A stretch of 37,489 bases of DNA from Desulfobacteraceae bacterium (GCA_011389745.1 JAABTQ010000034.1:1-37489); one strand, 5' to 3'. Shown: positions 15,344 through 25,696, numbered from the stretch's first letter. Made by a program: numbers and translations. The notes: generated by a model from the sequence alone, not told the origin.

Positions 15344-16375
15344 ATGAAGGAATCAGAGCGTATTCTGGATATAAAAATCGGTGTTGTCGGGGCTGGGAGC
15401 TGGGGAACGGCTCTTGCCAATCTTTTGGCCGACAAGGGATATGTCGTATCCTTGTGGGTTTTTGAATCTGAAGTTGAACAACAAATACTTAATGAGCGGG
15501 AAAATAAGGTGTTTCTTCCGGGAGTGAAGCTTTCCGAGCGGCTGATGCCCTCAGAAGATATAGCCCACGTGGTTTCCGGAAAAGACCTTTTGCTGGTGGT
15601 GGTGCCCTCCCACGTCATGAGGGAGACTTCTGAAAAATTTTCCAGGTATATTTCAGATGATACATTAGTTGTTTCTGCATCCAAGGGGATTGAAAATAAT
15701 ACCTACCTGACCATGTCTCAGGTGCTGAGAGAAACGATTTCTCATGTTCCTGAAAATCGTTTTGCAGTGCTTTCCGGACCCACTTTTGCAAAAGAAGTTG
15801 CTGAAAAGGTACCCACACTGATATCGGTTGCATCAAAAGATCCCGAGGAGGCAAATTTTATACAGAGGGTTTTTGCTACGGCTTATTTCAGAGTTTACAC
15901 CAACAATGATATGGTAGGTGTTGAGCTGGGAGGTGCGGTAAAAAATGTGATCGCCATTGCATCGGGAATTATCGATGGGCTTGGATTGGGGCTCAATACC
16001 AGGGCCGCTCTGATCACCAGAGGTCTTACTGAAATTCGCCGCCTCGGTACACAGATGGGGGCTAGACCGGATACCTTTGCCGGTCTTTCGGGTATTGGTG
16101 ATTTGCTCCTGACCTGCACCGGTGCTCTGAGCCGAAACTACACAGTAGGCAAAAAGATCGGTGAAGGCAAGAAAGCGGAAGAGATTCTTTCCGAAATGCG
16201 AATGGTTGCCGAGGGTGTTAAAACTGCAAAATCGGTTTACAACCTTTCCCGGCAACTGAACGTTGAAATGCCGATTTGCCATGAGATTTATCGTATTCTT
16301 TATGAGGATGATTCTCCTATAGCTGCAGTTCGGCGCCTGATGACCCGGGATTTAAAAAATGAGCTAGATGACTGA
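15344..16375 (+). CDS. gpsA: Glycerol-3-phosphate dehydrogenase [NAD(P)+]
   Basis: This 343-aa cytoplasmic enzyme reduces dihydroxyacetone phosphate to sn-glycerol-3-phosphate, the backbone for phospholipid synthesis. The Rossmann motif GAGSWGTALAN starts near residue 17. Other conserved blocks are SASKGIE, LSGPTFAKEV, the catalytic-lysine segment ELGGAVKNVIAIASG and the substrate-binding GLSGIGDLLLTC. The start ATG at 15344 gives an N-terminal extension of about ten residues and has only a weak ribosome-binding site. A start a little further downstream cannot be excluded. It is followed by radC after 17 bases. Confidence 0.96.
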   Translation: MKESERILDIKIGVVGAGSWGTALANLLADKGYVVSLWVFESEVEQQILNERENKVFLPGVKLSERLMPSEDIAHVVSGKDLLLVVVPSHVMRETSEKFSRYISDDTLVVSASKGIENNTYLTMSQVLRETISHVPENRFAVLSGPTFAKEVAEKVPTLISVASKDPEEANFIQRVFATAYFRVYTNNDMVGVELGGAVKNVIAIASGIIDGLGLGLNTRAALITRGLTEIRRLGTQMGARPDTFAGLSGIGDLLLTCTGALSRNYTVGKKIGEGKKAEEILSEMRMVAEGVKTAKSVYNLSRQLNVEMPICHEIYRILYEDDSPIAAVRRLMTRDLKNELDD

Positions 16376-16392
16376 AAATAAAGAGAATAGCC

Positions 16393-17136
16393 ATGGGCTC
16401 AACCGGAAAAAACCACAAAGGTGACGGGCACCGCCAAAGGCTTCGGGAGCGGTTTCTTGAATCGGGTATTACGGGCTTCCATGACTACGAGGTGATCGAA
16501 CTTCTGCTGACATTGGGAACGCCGCGGAGAGATTGCAAGGATATGGCTAAAGAAGCGATGGCTCGTTTCGGGACACTTCAGTCCGTTCTTGAGGCAAGTC
16601 CTGAAGAACTTTGCGATATCAAAGGTATTGGACCGAAAAACCTTTTCGGCATCAAGCTGATTAAGGCCGTTTCAGAACGTTATTTGGAAAAAAGGGTACT
16701 CAAAAAAGATCCTGTCCGAAACTCCAGGGAGCTCTTTGATTATCTGTTTCACCGATTACGGGATAAAAACCGGGAGCATTTTCAGGTATTATACCTGGAT
16801 GCAAAAAATCGGATTATAAAAACCGAAACACTTTTTGTGGGTACTTTGACAGCAAGTTCAGTATACCCCAGAGAAGTGGTTTCCGCTTCATTGTTAAATC
16901 GTGCCGCAGCCCTCATTTTTGCCCATAACCATCCATCAGGTGATCCGCAACCTTCCCCGGAAGACATCGCTGTGACCAGAGAACTGATATTTGCCTGTAA
17001 AGTTGTGGGAATTACGGTTCATGAACACCTTGTTATTGGTGACAATCGATATTTCAGTTTTGCAGACCACGGCCATATCGCTCAGATGAATCGAGAATAT
17101 GAGGCACAAAGACAAAAGCTTAAGGAAAAGAGTTAG
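16393..17136 (+). CDS. radC: RadC/JAB-domain family protein
   Basis: This 247-aa protein has the two-part RadC layout. An N-terminal helix-hairpin-helix-like UPF0758 region (LCDIKGIGPKNL) is followed by a C-terminal JAB/MPN metalloprotease-like domain. The JAMM zinc motif is intact: HNHPSGDPQPSPED, starting near residue 178. The name implies DNA repair, but the biochemical role of RadC proteins is not settled. It lies in a tight run between gpsA and the small four-cysteine protein, with an 8-base gap to the latter. Confidence 0.94.
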   Translation: MGSTGKNHKGDGHRQRLRERFLESGITGFHDYEVIELLLTLGTPRRDCKDMAKEAMARFGTLQSVLEASPEELCDIKGIGPKNLFGIKLIKAVSERYLEKRVLKKDPVRNSRELFDYLFHRLRDKNREHFQVLYLDAKNRIIKTETLFVGTLTASSVYPREVVSASLLNRAAALIFAHNHPSGDPQPSPEDIAVTRELIFACKVVGITVHEHLVIGDNRYFSFADHGHIAQMNREYEAQRQKLKEKS

Positions 17137-17144
17137 TAATTAAA

Positions 17145-17438
17145 ATGGAATATCCACACTGCTATGCAATTTTAGACAAAGTTTTCCCCATGGGAGAAAA
17201 CGGGTTGAGACAAACACCTGAAAGATGTATGGTCTGTCTTTATAAAGTAGAGTGCTTACGAACGGCCATGGGTAAATCCGATGGTTTTAAGGTAAAAGAG
17301 GAGATGATTGACAGGGCCTATTCATCAGGGATTATTGGTTTTTTTGAGCGGTGGTCCCAAAAAAAGGACCTTCAGCGCCGTAGCTTGAAAACTAAGGAAA
17401 AAAGGGAGGTAAAAAGCAAAAGCCATGAAAACCATTAA
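17145..17438 (+). CDS. Conserved-looking 97-aa four-cysteine protein, unknown function
   Basis: This small basic protein begins [17 protein letters not shown]. It has cysteines at 6, 28, 31 and 37, the last three as [11 protein letters not shown] CxxCx5C cluster plus an upstream cysteine suits a zinc or iron-sulfur site. A helical middle ([10 protein letters not shown]) and a lysine-rich C-terminus follow. It starts 8 bases after radC and overlaps the pgk start by 14 bases, so its translation is tied to both. I do not recognise a named family. The tight packing and coherent composition support a real gene. Confidence 0.75.
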   Translation: MEYPHCYAILDKVFPMGENGLRQTPERCMVCLYKVECLRTAMGKSDGFKVKEEMIDRAYSSGIIGFFERWSQKKDLQRRSLKTKEKREVKSKSHENH

Positions 17439-18621
17439 AGAGATTGATATTTCAGGCAAGCGGGTTTTTATCAGAGTCGATGTCAACGTTCCCATGGATA
17501 AATTTCAAAACATTACTGATGATAACAGAATCAAGGCAATCCTTCCGACCGTCCAGTATGCGTTGGATCACCATGCAAAAGTGATTCTGAGTTCGCACCT
17601 GGGACGTCCCAAAGGAAAAGTGGTTTCCGAAATGAGTCTCTCCCCCGTAGCCAAGAGGCTGGGGAGATACTTGAATAAATCGGTAAAAATGGCTCCGGAT
17701 TGTGTTGGTTCCGAAGTTGAAGCTCTTGTGGGGCAAATGATGCCCGGTGATATTATTTTACTGGAAAACTTGAGGTTTCACCAGGGCGAGCAGGATAATG
17801 ACGAAACATTTGCAGCAGAACTTGCCCGGCTTTGTGATGTTTATATCAACGATGCCTTCGCGGTTTGCCATCGTCGGAATGCTTCCGTTGAGGCTATCAC
17901 CCGGTTTGTGCCTGTATGCGGGGCCGGTTTTTTACTTCAGAATGAGCTTTCTTATTTTAAAAAAGCGTTGGATAATCCAGCCCGGCCCTTAGTAGCAATC
18001 GTTGGCGGAGCAAAAATTTCCAGTAAATTGACGGCCCTGGAAAACATGCTCAATCAAGTGGACAAATTCATCGTGGGTGGCGCCATGGCCAACACTTTTT
18101 TGAAAAGTATGGGTATTGATGTCGGAAAATCCAGAACCGAGGATGACCTGGTGATGACCGCCGGGAATCTGATGAAGAAAGCAACGGATAAAGGGGTAAA
18201 ATTTTATGTTCCCGTGGATGCGGTCGTGGCCGGCAGCCAAAATCCCGATGCTGATATTAAAATAGTGCCTGTGCAGGAAGTTCCCGATGGTTCGATGATT
18301 ATGGATATCGGTCCGGCAACATCCTTATTGTTTGAAGAAGTATTGGCCGATGCCAAAACTATTGTATGGAACGGTCCAATGGGTGTTTTTGAAGAGGAAC
18401 CTTTCAGCAAGGGAACTTTGGCCATGGCCCGGACGGTTGCTGAATCTTCAGCCCTCTCCATTGTTGGCGGGGGAGATACGGATGTGGCGATCCATAAAGC
18501 AGGAGAAAGCGACCGCATTACTTATATTTCTACGGGAGGGGGGGCTTTTTTGGCTTTGCTGGAAGGAAAGCCGCTTCCGGGAGTCGCTGCATTGGATAAG
18601 GTCAACATGCGGGGCAATTGA
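17425..18621 (+). CDS. pgk: Phosphoglycerate kinase
   Basis: This 398-aa glycolytic and gluconeogenic enzyme interconverts 1,3-bisphosphoglycerate plus ADP and 3-phosphoglycerate plus ATP. Conserved blocks are [26 protein letters not shown], the hinge and nucleotide segment [19 protein letters not shown], and the phosphate loop [10 protein letters not shown]. The start ATG has a GGGAGG site just inside the preceding small ORF. It is the last gene of the gyrA-gpsA-radC run. The length is typical of bacterial Pgk. Confidence 0.97.
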   Translation: MKTIKEIDISGKRVFIRVDVNVPMDKFQNITDDNRIKAILPTVQYALDHHAKVILSSHLGRPKGKVVSEMSLSPVAKRLGRYLNKSVKMAPDCVGSEVEALVGQMMPGDIILLENLRFHQGEQDNDETFAAELARLCDVYINDAFAVCHRRNASVEAITRFVPVCGAGFLLQNELSYFKKALDNPARPLVAIVGGAKISSKLTALENMLNQVDKFIVGGAMANTFLKSMGIDVGKSRTEDDLVMTAGNLMKKATDKGVKFYVPVDAVVAGSQNPDADIKIVPVQEVPDGSMIMDIGPATSLLFEEVLADAKTIVWNGPMGVFEEEPFSKGTLAMARTVAESSALSIVGGGDTDVAIHKAGESDRITYISTGGGAFLALLEGKPLPGVAALDKVNMRGN

Positions 18622-18666
18622 CCATTCTAAAGGATGATTCCTCTTCTGTTGATCATTGATTTTGTC

Positions 18667-18695
18667 GGTAGTTGTTGACTAGAAAGATAATCCGT
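18667..18695 (+). promoter_or_regulatory. Possible promoter before the 354-aa unknown gene
   Basis: In the 162-base gap after pgk, a TTGACT near 18675 is followed after 17 bases by TATCTC. The -35 is good and the -10 is poor. A second candidate (TTGAAT near 18729) lies closer to the gene. The assignment is weak. Confidence 0.25.
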
Positions 18696-18783
18696 GTTAT
18701 CTCTTATCAGCTAACAGGCTGATTTAAATTGAATATTTGTATACATATCTTATGCCTGCAACCAAACTGAACGGGAGAGACGA

Positions 18784-19848
18784 TTGGATTTTTGGAGTTC
18801 AAGGGATGAACTCAGTCATGCAAACAGATTAAGACGTTCCTATTATGAATTATTACGGGATGATCTGGACCAGCTTTTAATTGATTATTCCTTAACAAAA
18901 TCATACCAGAATTTTGTCAGAAAAAATGTCGAATACCCTTTTGTTGAAAAGCGTGAGTTGAAACCCCGGGCTCGTGTACCTTATACGGAATATGATCTTC
19001 ACAACGCTTTTCTGGTAATATTCGTGGAAGATTCAATTCCTGCGTCAAATAAAAAATACATCCGGTTTTTTGATGTCAACAAAACCACAAAGACTAATCT
19101 GCTGAAAAGCAAAACACTTCCATTAAATGACGAGTATGACAGGAATCAGAAATATCTGGATTCGGTTCATTTTACCGATTTTCTCCGTTATCTTCTTCCC
19201 ATTGACTATGCGCTGCTGATACAAAGAAATCCTGCCGGCGGAGGAAGAGACAGGTATGAGCTGTCCCACTTTCATGTCCGAATCGATTGGCCCATTGCCG
19301 AGGCATCCGAAGATCTCGCACAATATTTACGGTATATCTCAAAAGATCTTTATGAGAAAGGGGATAAATATGCAGAGGATATTCAGAAAAAGTTTTTCGA
19401 ATATTATGGGCTTCCTGTTATGGCGGGCGGAAGAAGAACCGCGGCAATAGTGGCGGCTCAATATTTGAGGCGGTTGACTAGTATTACCACGGTTTATGCG
19501 GGAAGCAGCGAGTCAAGAGCGCTCATCAGGATTTCCGAGACCGGGGTAGCCAAGTTTACCCTGATGAAATTTGAAATGGAGGAAATGAATCAAATTGCGG
19601 CCAATAACAATCTGGCTATCAATACTTTCAAAAAAAATTATGTGTTATCCCAGAACCAGAAAGAGGGTGTTTGCCTGTTTCAAGTGACTTATTCTCCATC
19701 CTCCCACGCCAGGCCTCCCGAGGACGGAAAATTAAGAGACCTCAAACCTGACCTTTCCTGGCTTCGTGTGTCCTCTCAACACCTGATCCCAAAATCAGGG
19801 GTATGGAAATACCCCCCATTGCCGATTAATCTGATATACAGTGCCTGA
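18784..19848 (+). CDS. Unrecognised 354-aa protein
   Basis: The frame starts at TTG (18784) behind a GGGAGAG site. The protein is soluble, rich in tyrosine and charged residues, and has no signal peptide or membrane segment. Noticeable segments are RYELSHFHVRIDWP, with clustered histidines, and GGRRTAAIVAAQYLRR, a glycine/arginine turn before a helix. The C-terminus is proline-rich (WKYPPLPINL). No catalytic motif of a known family was identified. It is convergent with mrpG, with 38 bases between them. Its role is unknown, although its codon pattern looks normal for the window. Confidence 0.75.
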   Translation: MDFWSSRDELSHANRLRRSYYELLRDDLDQLLIDYSLTKSYQNFVRKNVEYPFVEKRELKPRARVPYTEYDLHNAFLVIFVEDSIPASNKKYIRFFDVNKTTKTNLLKSKTLPLNDEYDRNQKYLDSVHFTDFLRYLLPIDYALLIQRNPAGGGRDRYELSHFHVRIDWPIAEASEDLAQYLRYISKDLYEKGDKYAEDIQKKFFEYYGLPVMAGGRRTAAIVAAQYLRRLTSITTVYAGSSESRALIRISETGVAKFTLMKFEMEEMNQIAANNNLAINTFKKNYVLSQNQKEGVCLFQVTYSPSSHARPPEDGKLRDLKPDLSWLRVSSQHLIPKSGVWKYPPLPINLIYSA

Positions 19849-19886
19849 TTTTTTAAAATTGAGATGTTTTTTGACATTATCCGCGG

Positions 19887-20276
19887 TCACTCTTTGGGAT
19901 CTGGTGCTTCGGATTTCGAATTATTATCGGGTTCGAACTCGCTTACTCTCCAATTGCAGGTATTGGCCAGTTCGTCAATCCAGGTTTTTTCCCATAGGGT
20001 TACTTTACTGCAGTAAGCGGCTCGTCCGATCAGGTGGGCCGCCACCGGAGCAGTGAGCAAAACAAAGGTAACTGCAGCAAGTGCCCGAAGCGTTGTGGCG
20101 AGTTCGTAATGATAGAATGCCTGGGCGATAAGTATAAGCCCTGCTCCTAATGCACCGGCTTTGGTTGCTGCGTGCATACGAATAATGGTATCCGGAAGAC
20201 GCAGCATTCCAAGGGATGCGATAAAAGAAAAAATACCCCCGGCTATTAAAAATACAGCGGTAACAATGTCATTCAT
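19887..20276 (-). CDS. mrpG: Na+/H+ antiporter subunit G
   Basis: This 129-aa MrpG/MnhG-family protein has three membrane segments. The family block IRMHAATKAGALGAGLIL follows the second helix start. The C-terminal tail is longer and more acidic than usual (ending EAPDPKE). It overlaps mrpF by 4 bases (ATGA) and ends the seven-gene mrp operon. Confidence 0.92.
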   Translation of the reverse strand: MNDIVTAVFLIAGGIFSFIASLGMLRLPDTIIRMHAATKAGALGAGLILIAQAFYHYELATTLRALAAVTFVLLTAPVAAHLIGRAAYCSKVTLWEKTWIDELANTCNWRVSEFEPDNNSKSEAPDPKE

Positions 20277-20593
20277 GTATCGATGTCCTTGTCTGTGTTT
20301 AATTGGCCGTGTTTTTTCGCCAGACGTTCACGATACCTGGCCAGAGCCACTGTACCCAGAAAAGCAATAAGCGCATAGGCGATCGCAACATCCAGAAAAG
20401 ATTTTTCATCCGCATAGATCGAAAAAGCGGCCAGAAATGCAACGATCAGGATTGATATTAAATCCAGGGCGACAATTCTGTCGGCGGGGTCAGGGCCGAT
20501 TAAAAGTCTTATGAAGGCCAGGAGAATACCAAGCATCAACAGAACCAGCGTCAGTTCGGTTGCCGCCTTTAATAAAAAATTTTCCATGTTCAT
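20273..20593 (-). CDS. mrpF: Na+/H+ antiporter subunit F
   Basis: This 106-aa MrpF/MnhF-family protein has three membrane helices. The conserved GPDPADRIVALDL block follows the first helix, and AIAYALIAFLGT lies in the third. It overlaps both neighbours by a base or a few bases, which indicates translational coupling. A short hydrophilic tail ends DKDIDT. Confidence 0.93.
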   Translation of the reverse strand: MNMENFLLKAATELTLVLLMLGILLAFIRLLIGPDPADRIVALDLISILIVAFLAAFSIYADEKSFLDVAIAYALIAFLGTVALARYRERLAKKHGQLNTDKDIDT

Positions 20594-21069
20594 CAGCGAA
20601 CAGCCTCCAAAACTCTTTGCTCAATCCCTTTTTTGATTTGTAAACGCATGGCTTCCACATCATCAAGAAACATTACATGCACATAAAGGATTTTGCGGTC
20701 TGCGGAAATATCCAAAGTCAGTGTACCGGGGGTAAGTGAAACAAGATTGGCCACCAGCATTATCTCAAAATCGGATTTGGCATCCAATGGAACACCGATG
20801 ATGCCGGGTTTGCTGATATGAGTCGGTGTGATGACATCCCAGAGCACGCGAAGGTTGGAAACGATAAGCTGCCAGGTAAAATAGCCCAACAACCGCAGGA
20901 TGTTAGATACTTTTGCAAAATAAAGAGTTGGTTCATACAAAGGACGGGTGATCCATAAGGCGAGATATCCGATTGCATAGCCCGCCAGAAAACCACTCAC
21001 ATTCAAATGCCCTAAAACCGCACAAAATCCGGCAGCCAAAAATAAATTCATTAAAAACAGATTGCTCAT
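20593..21069 (-). CDS. mrpE: Na+/H+ antiporter subunit E
   Basis: This 158-aa MrpE/MnhE-family protein has two or three N-terminal membrane helices and a cytosolic C-terminal domain. The family signature region SLTPGTLTLDISADRK is present. The ATG at 21069 overlaps the mrpD stop. Confidence 0.92.
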   Translation of the reverse strand: MSNLFLMNLFLAAGFCAVLGHLNVSGFLAGYAIGYLALWITRPLYEPTLYFAKVSNILRLLGYFTWQLIVSNLRVLWDVITPTHISKPGIIGVPLDAKSDFEIMLVANLVSLTPGTLTLDISADRKILYVHVMFLDDVEAMRLQIKKGIEQRVLEAVR

Positions 21070-22565
21070 AATTCCCCCAGTACAGCTTTAACGTAAATTT
21101 CCGGGTTAAGCAGTTCATGGGCAGCCTGCCCGGCCATTTTCAAAAAGGGCTCGGGAACAAGGCCGATAGTAATGGTTAATATCGCAAGGGCGATAATCGG
21201 CAAAAACATCCAGAAACTTGCCGGCTGCCCTTTGTCATCAATTTCAGCATCGATTATCTCGGGTTTAGGCTTCCAGAAAGCTTCCCCCCATATTTTTGTC
21301 ATGGAATACAGGGTCAAAAGTCCCACAGCCGCTGCAGTAGCTGCTACAGTGTAGGATTGTATCTCTAAAGCGGCACGAATAAGAATCATTTTGGCCCAAA
21401 AGCCCGATAAGGGTGGAAAACCTGCCAGGGAAAATGCAGGAATAAAAAACAAGATCGCCAATAAGCCGTTAGACCGATAAAATCCTCCAAGTTTAGATAA
21501 CTCGAATGAGCCGCCGGTTTTCCTGGACACGCCGCTGATCAAAAATAGATTGGCTTTAACAATCATGTGGTGAAGAATATAAAAGACCGAACCTTTCAAA
21601 GCCAGGGGTGTAAACAATGCCAGACCCATTACCATGTAACCTACCTGGCTGATGATATGAAAAGAGAGAATTCTTCGAAACTCATTAAAGGCGGCGGCAC
21701 CGAGGACTCCTGTAATCATGGTCAAAACGGCGACTATCAGCAGCAGTCCGTGTGTGTAGGCAATGTCGAAAGTAAATACCAGGCTGAACATGCGGATCAT
21801 GGAATAGACACCTACTTTGGTCAAAAGTCCGGCAAATATGGCTGATATGGCTACAGGAGGCGTATGATAGGATGCCGGCAGCCAGAAAAAAAGAGGAAAA
21901 ATACCCGATTTAATGCCGAATGCAGCCATAAAGATCGCAGCTATTGCCGTGAGTAAACCCTTATCGGTTACGCCCTGAACTTTCAGGTGTAAATCCGCCA
22001 TATTCAAGGTACCGGTCAGTCCGTACAAAAGCCCGAGGCCGGCAATGAACAAAAGGGTTGAGAACAAATTGATCATCACGTATTTGACACCGCCATCGAA
22101 CTGCTGTTTTTTCTGACCTAAAACCAGCAGCCCAAATGATGCCATCAGCATGACTTCGAACCAGACATAAAGATTAAATAGGTCGCCGGTCAGAAATGCT
22201 CCGCAGACACCACCGATCAAAATATGCATCAATGGGTGGTAACCCGCTTTCAGAAGGTTTGGATTTATTTCGGCCTTTGAATAGACCATGACGGCAAGGT
22301 TTAAGATACCGGTGACGGCAACCATGATTACGCTCAAATGGTCGGCTGCAATGGTAATCCCGAATGGAGCAGGCCAGTTGCCGATCTGCGTAGTCACAAT
22401 ACCGTTGTGGTAAACTTTAAAAAGTAGGAAAATACATGCTCCAAAATGAAGCAATGCACCCAAAATGCTCAGATTTTGTTGCAGCCTGAAATCTTTCCTG
22501 AACTGCAAAGTTGCGGCTGCAAAGGCAAACGGTAAAATAATCGGTAATACCAAAATCCAGTTCAT
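21066..22565 (-). CDS. mrpD: Na+/H+ antiporter subunit D (NuoN/NuoM-like)
   Basis: This 499-aa polytopic protein is homologous to proton-pumping complex I subunits. It has about 14 helices. The conserved glutamate is in NLYVWFEVMLMASFGLL and the conserved lysine in LLTKVGVYSMIRM. Both are key residues of the ion path in Mrp and complex I antiporter-like subunits. A histidine-rich segment, LHHMIVKANLFL, follows. It overlaps mrpC and mrpE by 4 bases each. The length is typical for MrpD. Confidence 0.95.
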   Translation of the reverse strand: MNWILVLPIILPFAFAAATLQFRKDFRLQQNLSILGALLHFGACIFLLFKVYHNGIVTTQIGNWPAPFGITIAADHLSVIMVAVTGILNLAVMVYSKAEINPNLLKAGYHPLMHILIGGVCGAFLTGDLFNLYVWFEVMLMASFGLLVLGQKKQQFDGGVKYVMINLFSTLLFIAGLGLLYGLTGTLNMADLHLKVQGVTDKGLLTAIAAIFMAAFGIKSGIFPLFFWLPASYHTPPVAISAIFAGLLTKVGVYSMIRMFSLVFTFDIAYTHGLLLIVAVLTMITGVLGAAAFNEFRRILSFHIISQVGYMVMGLALFTPLALKGSVFYILHHMIVKANLFLISGVSRKTGGSFELSKLGGFYRSNGLLAILFFIPAFSLAGFPPLSGFWAKMILIRAALEIQSYTVAATAAAVGLLTLYSMTKIWGEAFWKPKPEIIDAEIDDKGQPASFWMFLPIIALAILTITIGLVPEPFLKMAGQAAHELLNPEIYVKAVLGEL

Positions 22566-22960
22566 ACCCCGTTTCCTTCCATGGCTTTAGTGTCGGAAAC
22601 ATCTTCCTTTTCAACAGGTTCTGCAAAACGCATGGATTCGGTATCCACTGTGCCTAGAGTTTGGTAAGCACGGTAAAACAATATGAAGACAAAGGTCAAT
22701 AAAGCAAAACCGATAACAATTGCAGTTAAGATGAGTGCCTGGGGTAAAGCATTGGCCATCGGCAATTCAGAAACCGGCAAATGTTCCGGAATCAACGGAG
22801 GATGGGAAATCGATATTCGTCCGGCAATAAAAATCAAAAGATTAACAGCGTTGGTGGCCATCACAAGGCCGAATATAAATCGAATCAAATTACCGGACAA
22901 CATCAGATATATGCTGGCTGCGGCCATTGTACCGCACAATAATGGCAGAATAGTTTCCAT
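22562..22960 (-). CDS. mrpC: Na+/H+ antiporter subunit C (NuoK-like)
   Basis: This 132-aa NuoK-like protein has three membrane helices. Family features are LIRFIFGLVMATNAVNLLIF and ALPQALILTAIVIGFA. The cytosolic C-terminal tail is somewhat longer than usual. It starts one base after the mrpB stop and overlaps the mrpD start by 4 bases. Confidence 0.94.
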   Translation of the reverse strand: METILPLLCGTMAAASIYLMLSGNLIRFIFGLVMATNAVNLLIFIAGRISISHPPLIPEHLPVSELPMANALPQALILTAIVIGFALLTFVFILFYRAYQTLGTVDTESMRFAEPVEKEDVSDTKAMEGNGV

Positions 22961-22961
22961 G

Positions 22962-23378
22962 TCAGTTCTCTTCCAGTGTTAAAATCAGTGTCAGGATTGT
23001 TCCCAACACGATAGCGAATACACCGATATCGAAAAGCAAAGGTGTGCCGACCACCACCAAGGGAGTGTCCGTGTTTTTTGCCATGGACCACCAAAGACCG
23101 GTTAAGAAAGGTTTACCCGAAAGCCGGGCCATCAGGCCGGTGGCCAGGGTGAGGCCCATTCCAAAGATAATCAGCCTGCGGGGATCGATCCGGATAGCCT
23201 TCCGAACCGAGGCGGCCCCTTCAGCCATGATATAGAGTGCAAATCCGGTAGCGGCGACCAAAGCTCCTACAAAACCTCCCCCTGGAGCGTTGTGTCCGCG
23301 AAAAAGCAAATAGACTGAAAAAACCAGAATGAGACTCACTAGCAATCTTGTGGCTGTTCTTAAAATCAATGAATGCAT
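22962..23378 (-). CDS. mrpB: Na+/H+ antiporter subunit B
   Basis: This 138-aa MnhB-family protein has four membrane helices. It has the family block [20 protein letters not shown] after the first helix and [12 protein letters not shown] near the C-terminus. Its ATG shares one base with the mrpA stop. Confidence 0.94.
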   Translation of the reverse strand: MHSLILRTATRLLVSLILVFSVYLLFRGHNAPGGGFVGALVAATGFALYIMAEGAASVRKAIRIDPRRLIIFGMGLTLATGLMARLSGKPFLTGLWWSMAKNTDTPLVVVGTPLLFDIGVFAIVLGTILTLILTLEEN

Positions 23379-25639
23379 TATTTGCTCCGTCGATTCAATA
23401 TTAAAGCGTACCCGGCAAGCCCTGCGGTTGCCACCACGATTATCTCGCCAAGGGTATCCATACTTCTGAAATCAACCAGGATAACATTGACAATATTACG
23501 TCCATGGGCTGCCACATAACTGTTCTGTTCAAAAAAGGCAGTAACGGATCGGTCCAGGTCATGAGATAACACTGCCAATAACAGAGTCGTCACCAGTACA
23601 CCTGCACCCAGAGCCAAAGATGCGTCAAAAATCCTTTGAGGTCTGTATTTAATCGGCTTTAAACCTAATCTGGGCAACCGAAGCAATATAATCGAAACAA
23701 TAATGACCGTCAGGGTTTCCACAAGCAATTGCGTCAAGGCAACATCAGGAGCGCCAAAACTTAAAAATATCAGGGCAATTCCGGCGCCGATAACACCTAA
23801 TCCGCATACGGCCAGCAATCTTGATCGTGTCATGACCACTGTTATCACTGCTGCCGATATCACAATTGTCAGAAGCAACTCACGCCAGCTTATAAGTGGA
23901 AAGGCAATCGATGGAAACGATTCGCAGTGGCTGAAAAAACCGTATCCGGCGGAAATTACAAAAAAGGCCACAACCACAAAAAAGTAGCGATGCAAGGATC
24001 CATTTTGGATAATTCGTGTCTGAATTTTGCCTAATCCGACAACACTTTCCGAGATCCGATCGTATGCTTGTGAAGCAGTTATGGGAAGTTTACCAAAGGT
24101 GATATTAATCCACTTGTATAAAAATTGGTGTTTCAGATAAAAACGGATACCCAGAACCAGGGTAATTATGCTCAACAATAGCGGTCCGTTGATGCCATGG
24201 AAAAAACTAAGTTCGATATCATCCCGTGTGTAATGAATCGCTCTTACGGCAGGTTCAACCAACCATCGGCCAACCCAGTCCGGAGCGATGCCGAATAAAA
24301 TATCAAGTCCTCCCAGTATCACCGGGCCACACCACATATAAGGTGATGCCTCACGAACAGTTGCATAGTAATCACCACCCGGCTGACCCAGAAAAGCTCT
24401 GATGACCAAAATGCCGGCAACAGCAACCATCAGAGCATTGCATAATACGACCGTGCTGGTAGCCAAAATGGGAAACATTGTTTGAGCCAATGCGCCCTTA
24501 TACATGATTTCCTTGCCGATAAATCCGAAAAACAGCGGAAAACCTGCCATGGAAAGACAGGCGGCGACGGCGGCAAAGGTTGTAAACGGCATGGAATCCC
24601 AAAGGCCGCCTAATTGATCAATCCTGCGGGTGCCGGTTTGATGGTCGATAATACCCGCAACCAGAAATAATGCTGATTTGTAAAGTGAATGCACAAGCAA
24701 AAAAGTTATGGCAGCAGTAAGCGAAGATGTTGTTTTCCCGCCCAGAAACAGCGTTATAATACCCAATGCCGTGATAGTAGTATAGGCCAGGATTTTTTTG
24801 AGGTCTGACTGCCCCAAAGCCATGAAGGCGCCACTGACAGCCGTGACGGCGCCGATAATGACCAGGGTCATGGTCCAGGCATCCGTACCTCCCAGAATCG
24901 GATGAAATCTTGCCAGCAAATAAATTCCCCCTTTTACCAGGGTTGCCGAGTGCAAAAAGGCACTGATTGGTGTTGGGGCGGCCATAGCGTTGGGAAGCCA
25001 GAAATGAAATGGAAATTGGGCTGATTTGGTAAATGCACCTATGAAAATTGTTGTTAAGATTACACCATAAAGCGGATGGCCTTTTAAATATGGCGCGACA
25101 GATTCCATTTGGGAAATTTCATAGGTGCCGCTGATAATTTCCAAAAGCAAAAATCCGATCAATAATACCAAACCGCCCGCACCGGTGACCAAAAGGGCTT
25201 GTCGTGCACTGGCACGTGAACTTTCTTTTTCATGCTCAAAGCCGATCAGCAAATAGGAAAAAATCGTGGTCAGTTCCCAAAAGACAAACAATGCCAGCAC
25301 ATTATCGGCAGTTACAATTCCGAGCATAGAGAGCATGAACGCTTGCAAAAAAACAAAAAAACGTCCTGTTTGATGATGTCCATGAAGATAATCGGCTGAA
25401 TAAAGTGTAACAAAAAAACCAATACCACTGATGATCAATGCAAACAGGACACTGAGACCATCGAGCATAAACGACATTTGAACGCCGAGGTCGGGAATCC
25501 AGGGAAACTCAAAGCGATAAAAACCTCCTGCAATGGTCCTGGGCAACATGAACGAAGTTGCCAAAAACAAAATAAGCGGTATGACACATGTGGCCCGGGC
25601 GAATCGTACGGCAGAATTTTTGTCGGCAAGATTAATCAT
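23378..25639 (-). CDS. mrpA: Na+/H+ antiporter subunit A (NuoL-like, with fused MnhB-like C-terminus)
   Basis: This 753-aa subunit is the largest of the Mrp complex, an electrogenic multi-subunit Na+/H+ antiporter for pH and sodium homeostasis. The NuoL-like region carries the conserved glutamate in [19 protein letters not shown] and the conserved lysine in [16 protein letters not shown]. The C-terminal third contains the MbhD/MbhE-like helices ([20 protein letters not shown]). This is the fused form normal for group 1 Mrp operons. It is the first gene of the operon, behind a candidate promoter, and the start has no strong ribosome-binding site. All seven subunits A to G follow in order. Confidence 0.96.
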   Translation of the reverse strand: MINLADKNSAVRFARATCVIPLILFLATSFMLPRTIAGGFYRFEFPWIPDLGVQMSFMLDGLSVLFALIISGIGFFVTLYSADYLHGHHQTGRFFVFLQAFMLSMLGIVTADNVLALFVFWELTTIFSYLLIGFEHEKESSRASARQALLVTGAGGLVLLIGFLLLEIISGTYEISQMESVAPYLKGHPLYGVILTTIFIGAFTKSAQFPFHFWLPNAMAAPTPISAFLHSATLVKGGIYLLARFHPILGGTDAWTMTLVIIGAVTAVSGAFMALGQSDLKKILAYTTITALGIITLFLGGKTTSSLTAAITFLLVHSLYKSALFLVAGIIDHQTGTRRIDQLGGLWDSMPFTTFAAVAACLSMAGFPLFFGFIGKEIMYKGALAQTMFPILATSTVVLCNALMVAVAGILVIRAFLGQPGGDYYATVREASPYMWCGPVILGGLDILFGIAPDWVGRWLVEPAVRAIHYTRDDIELSFFHGINGPLLLSIITLVLGIRFYLKHQFLYKWINITFGKLPITASQAYDRISESVVGLGKIQTRIIQNGSLHRYFFVVVAFFVISAGYGFFSHCESFPSIAFPLISWRELLLTIVISAAVITVVMTRSRLLAVCGLGVIGAGIALIFLSFGAPDVALTQLLVETLTVIIVSIILLRLPRLGLKPIKYRPQRIFDASLALGAGVLVTTLLLAVLSHDLDRSVTAFFEQNSYVAAHGRNIVNVILVDFRSMDTLGEIIVVATAGLAGYALILNRRSK

Positions 25640-25696
25640 TTTTTTTTATTAAAGGGAAAAAACGAAAAGTTAGTCATTTATTTTGAAAACAAATGG

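Noticed and set aside
19887-25639. Mrp operon as a hydrogenase or complex I-related module
   Set aside because: All seven Mrp subunits A to G occur in standard order, with no hydrogenase or Nuo redox subunits nearby.
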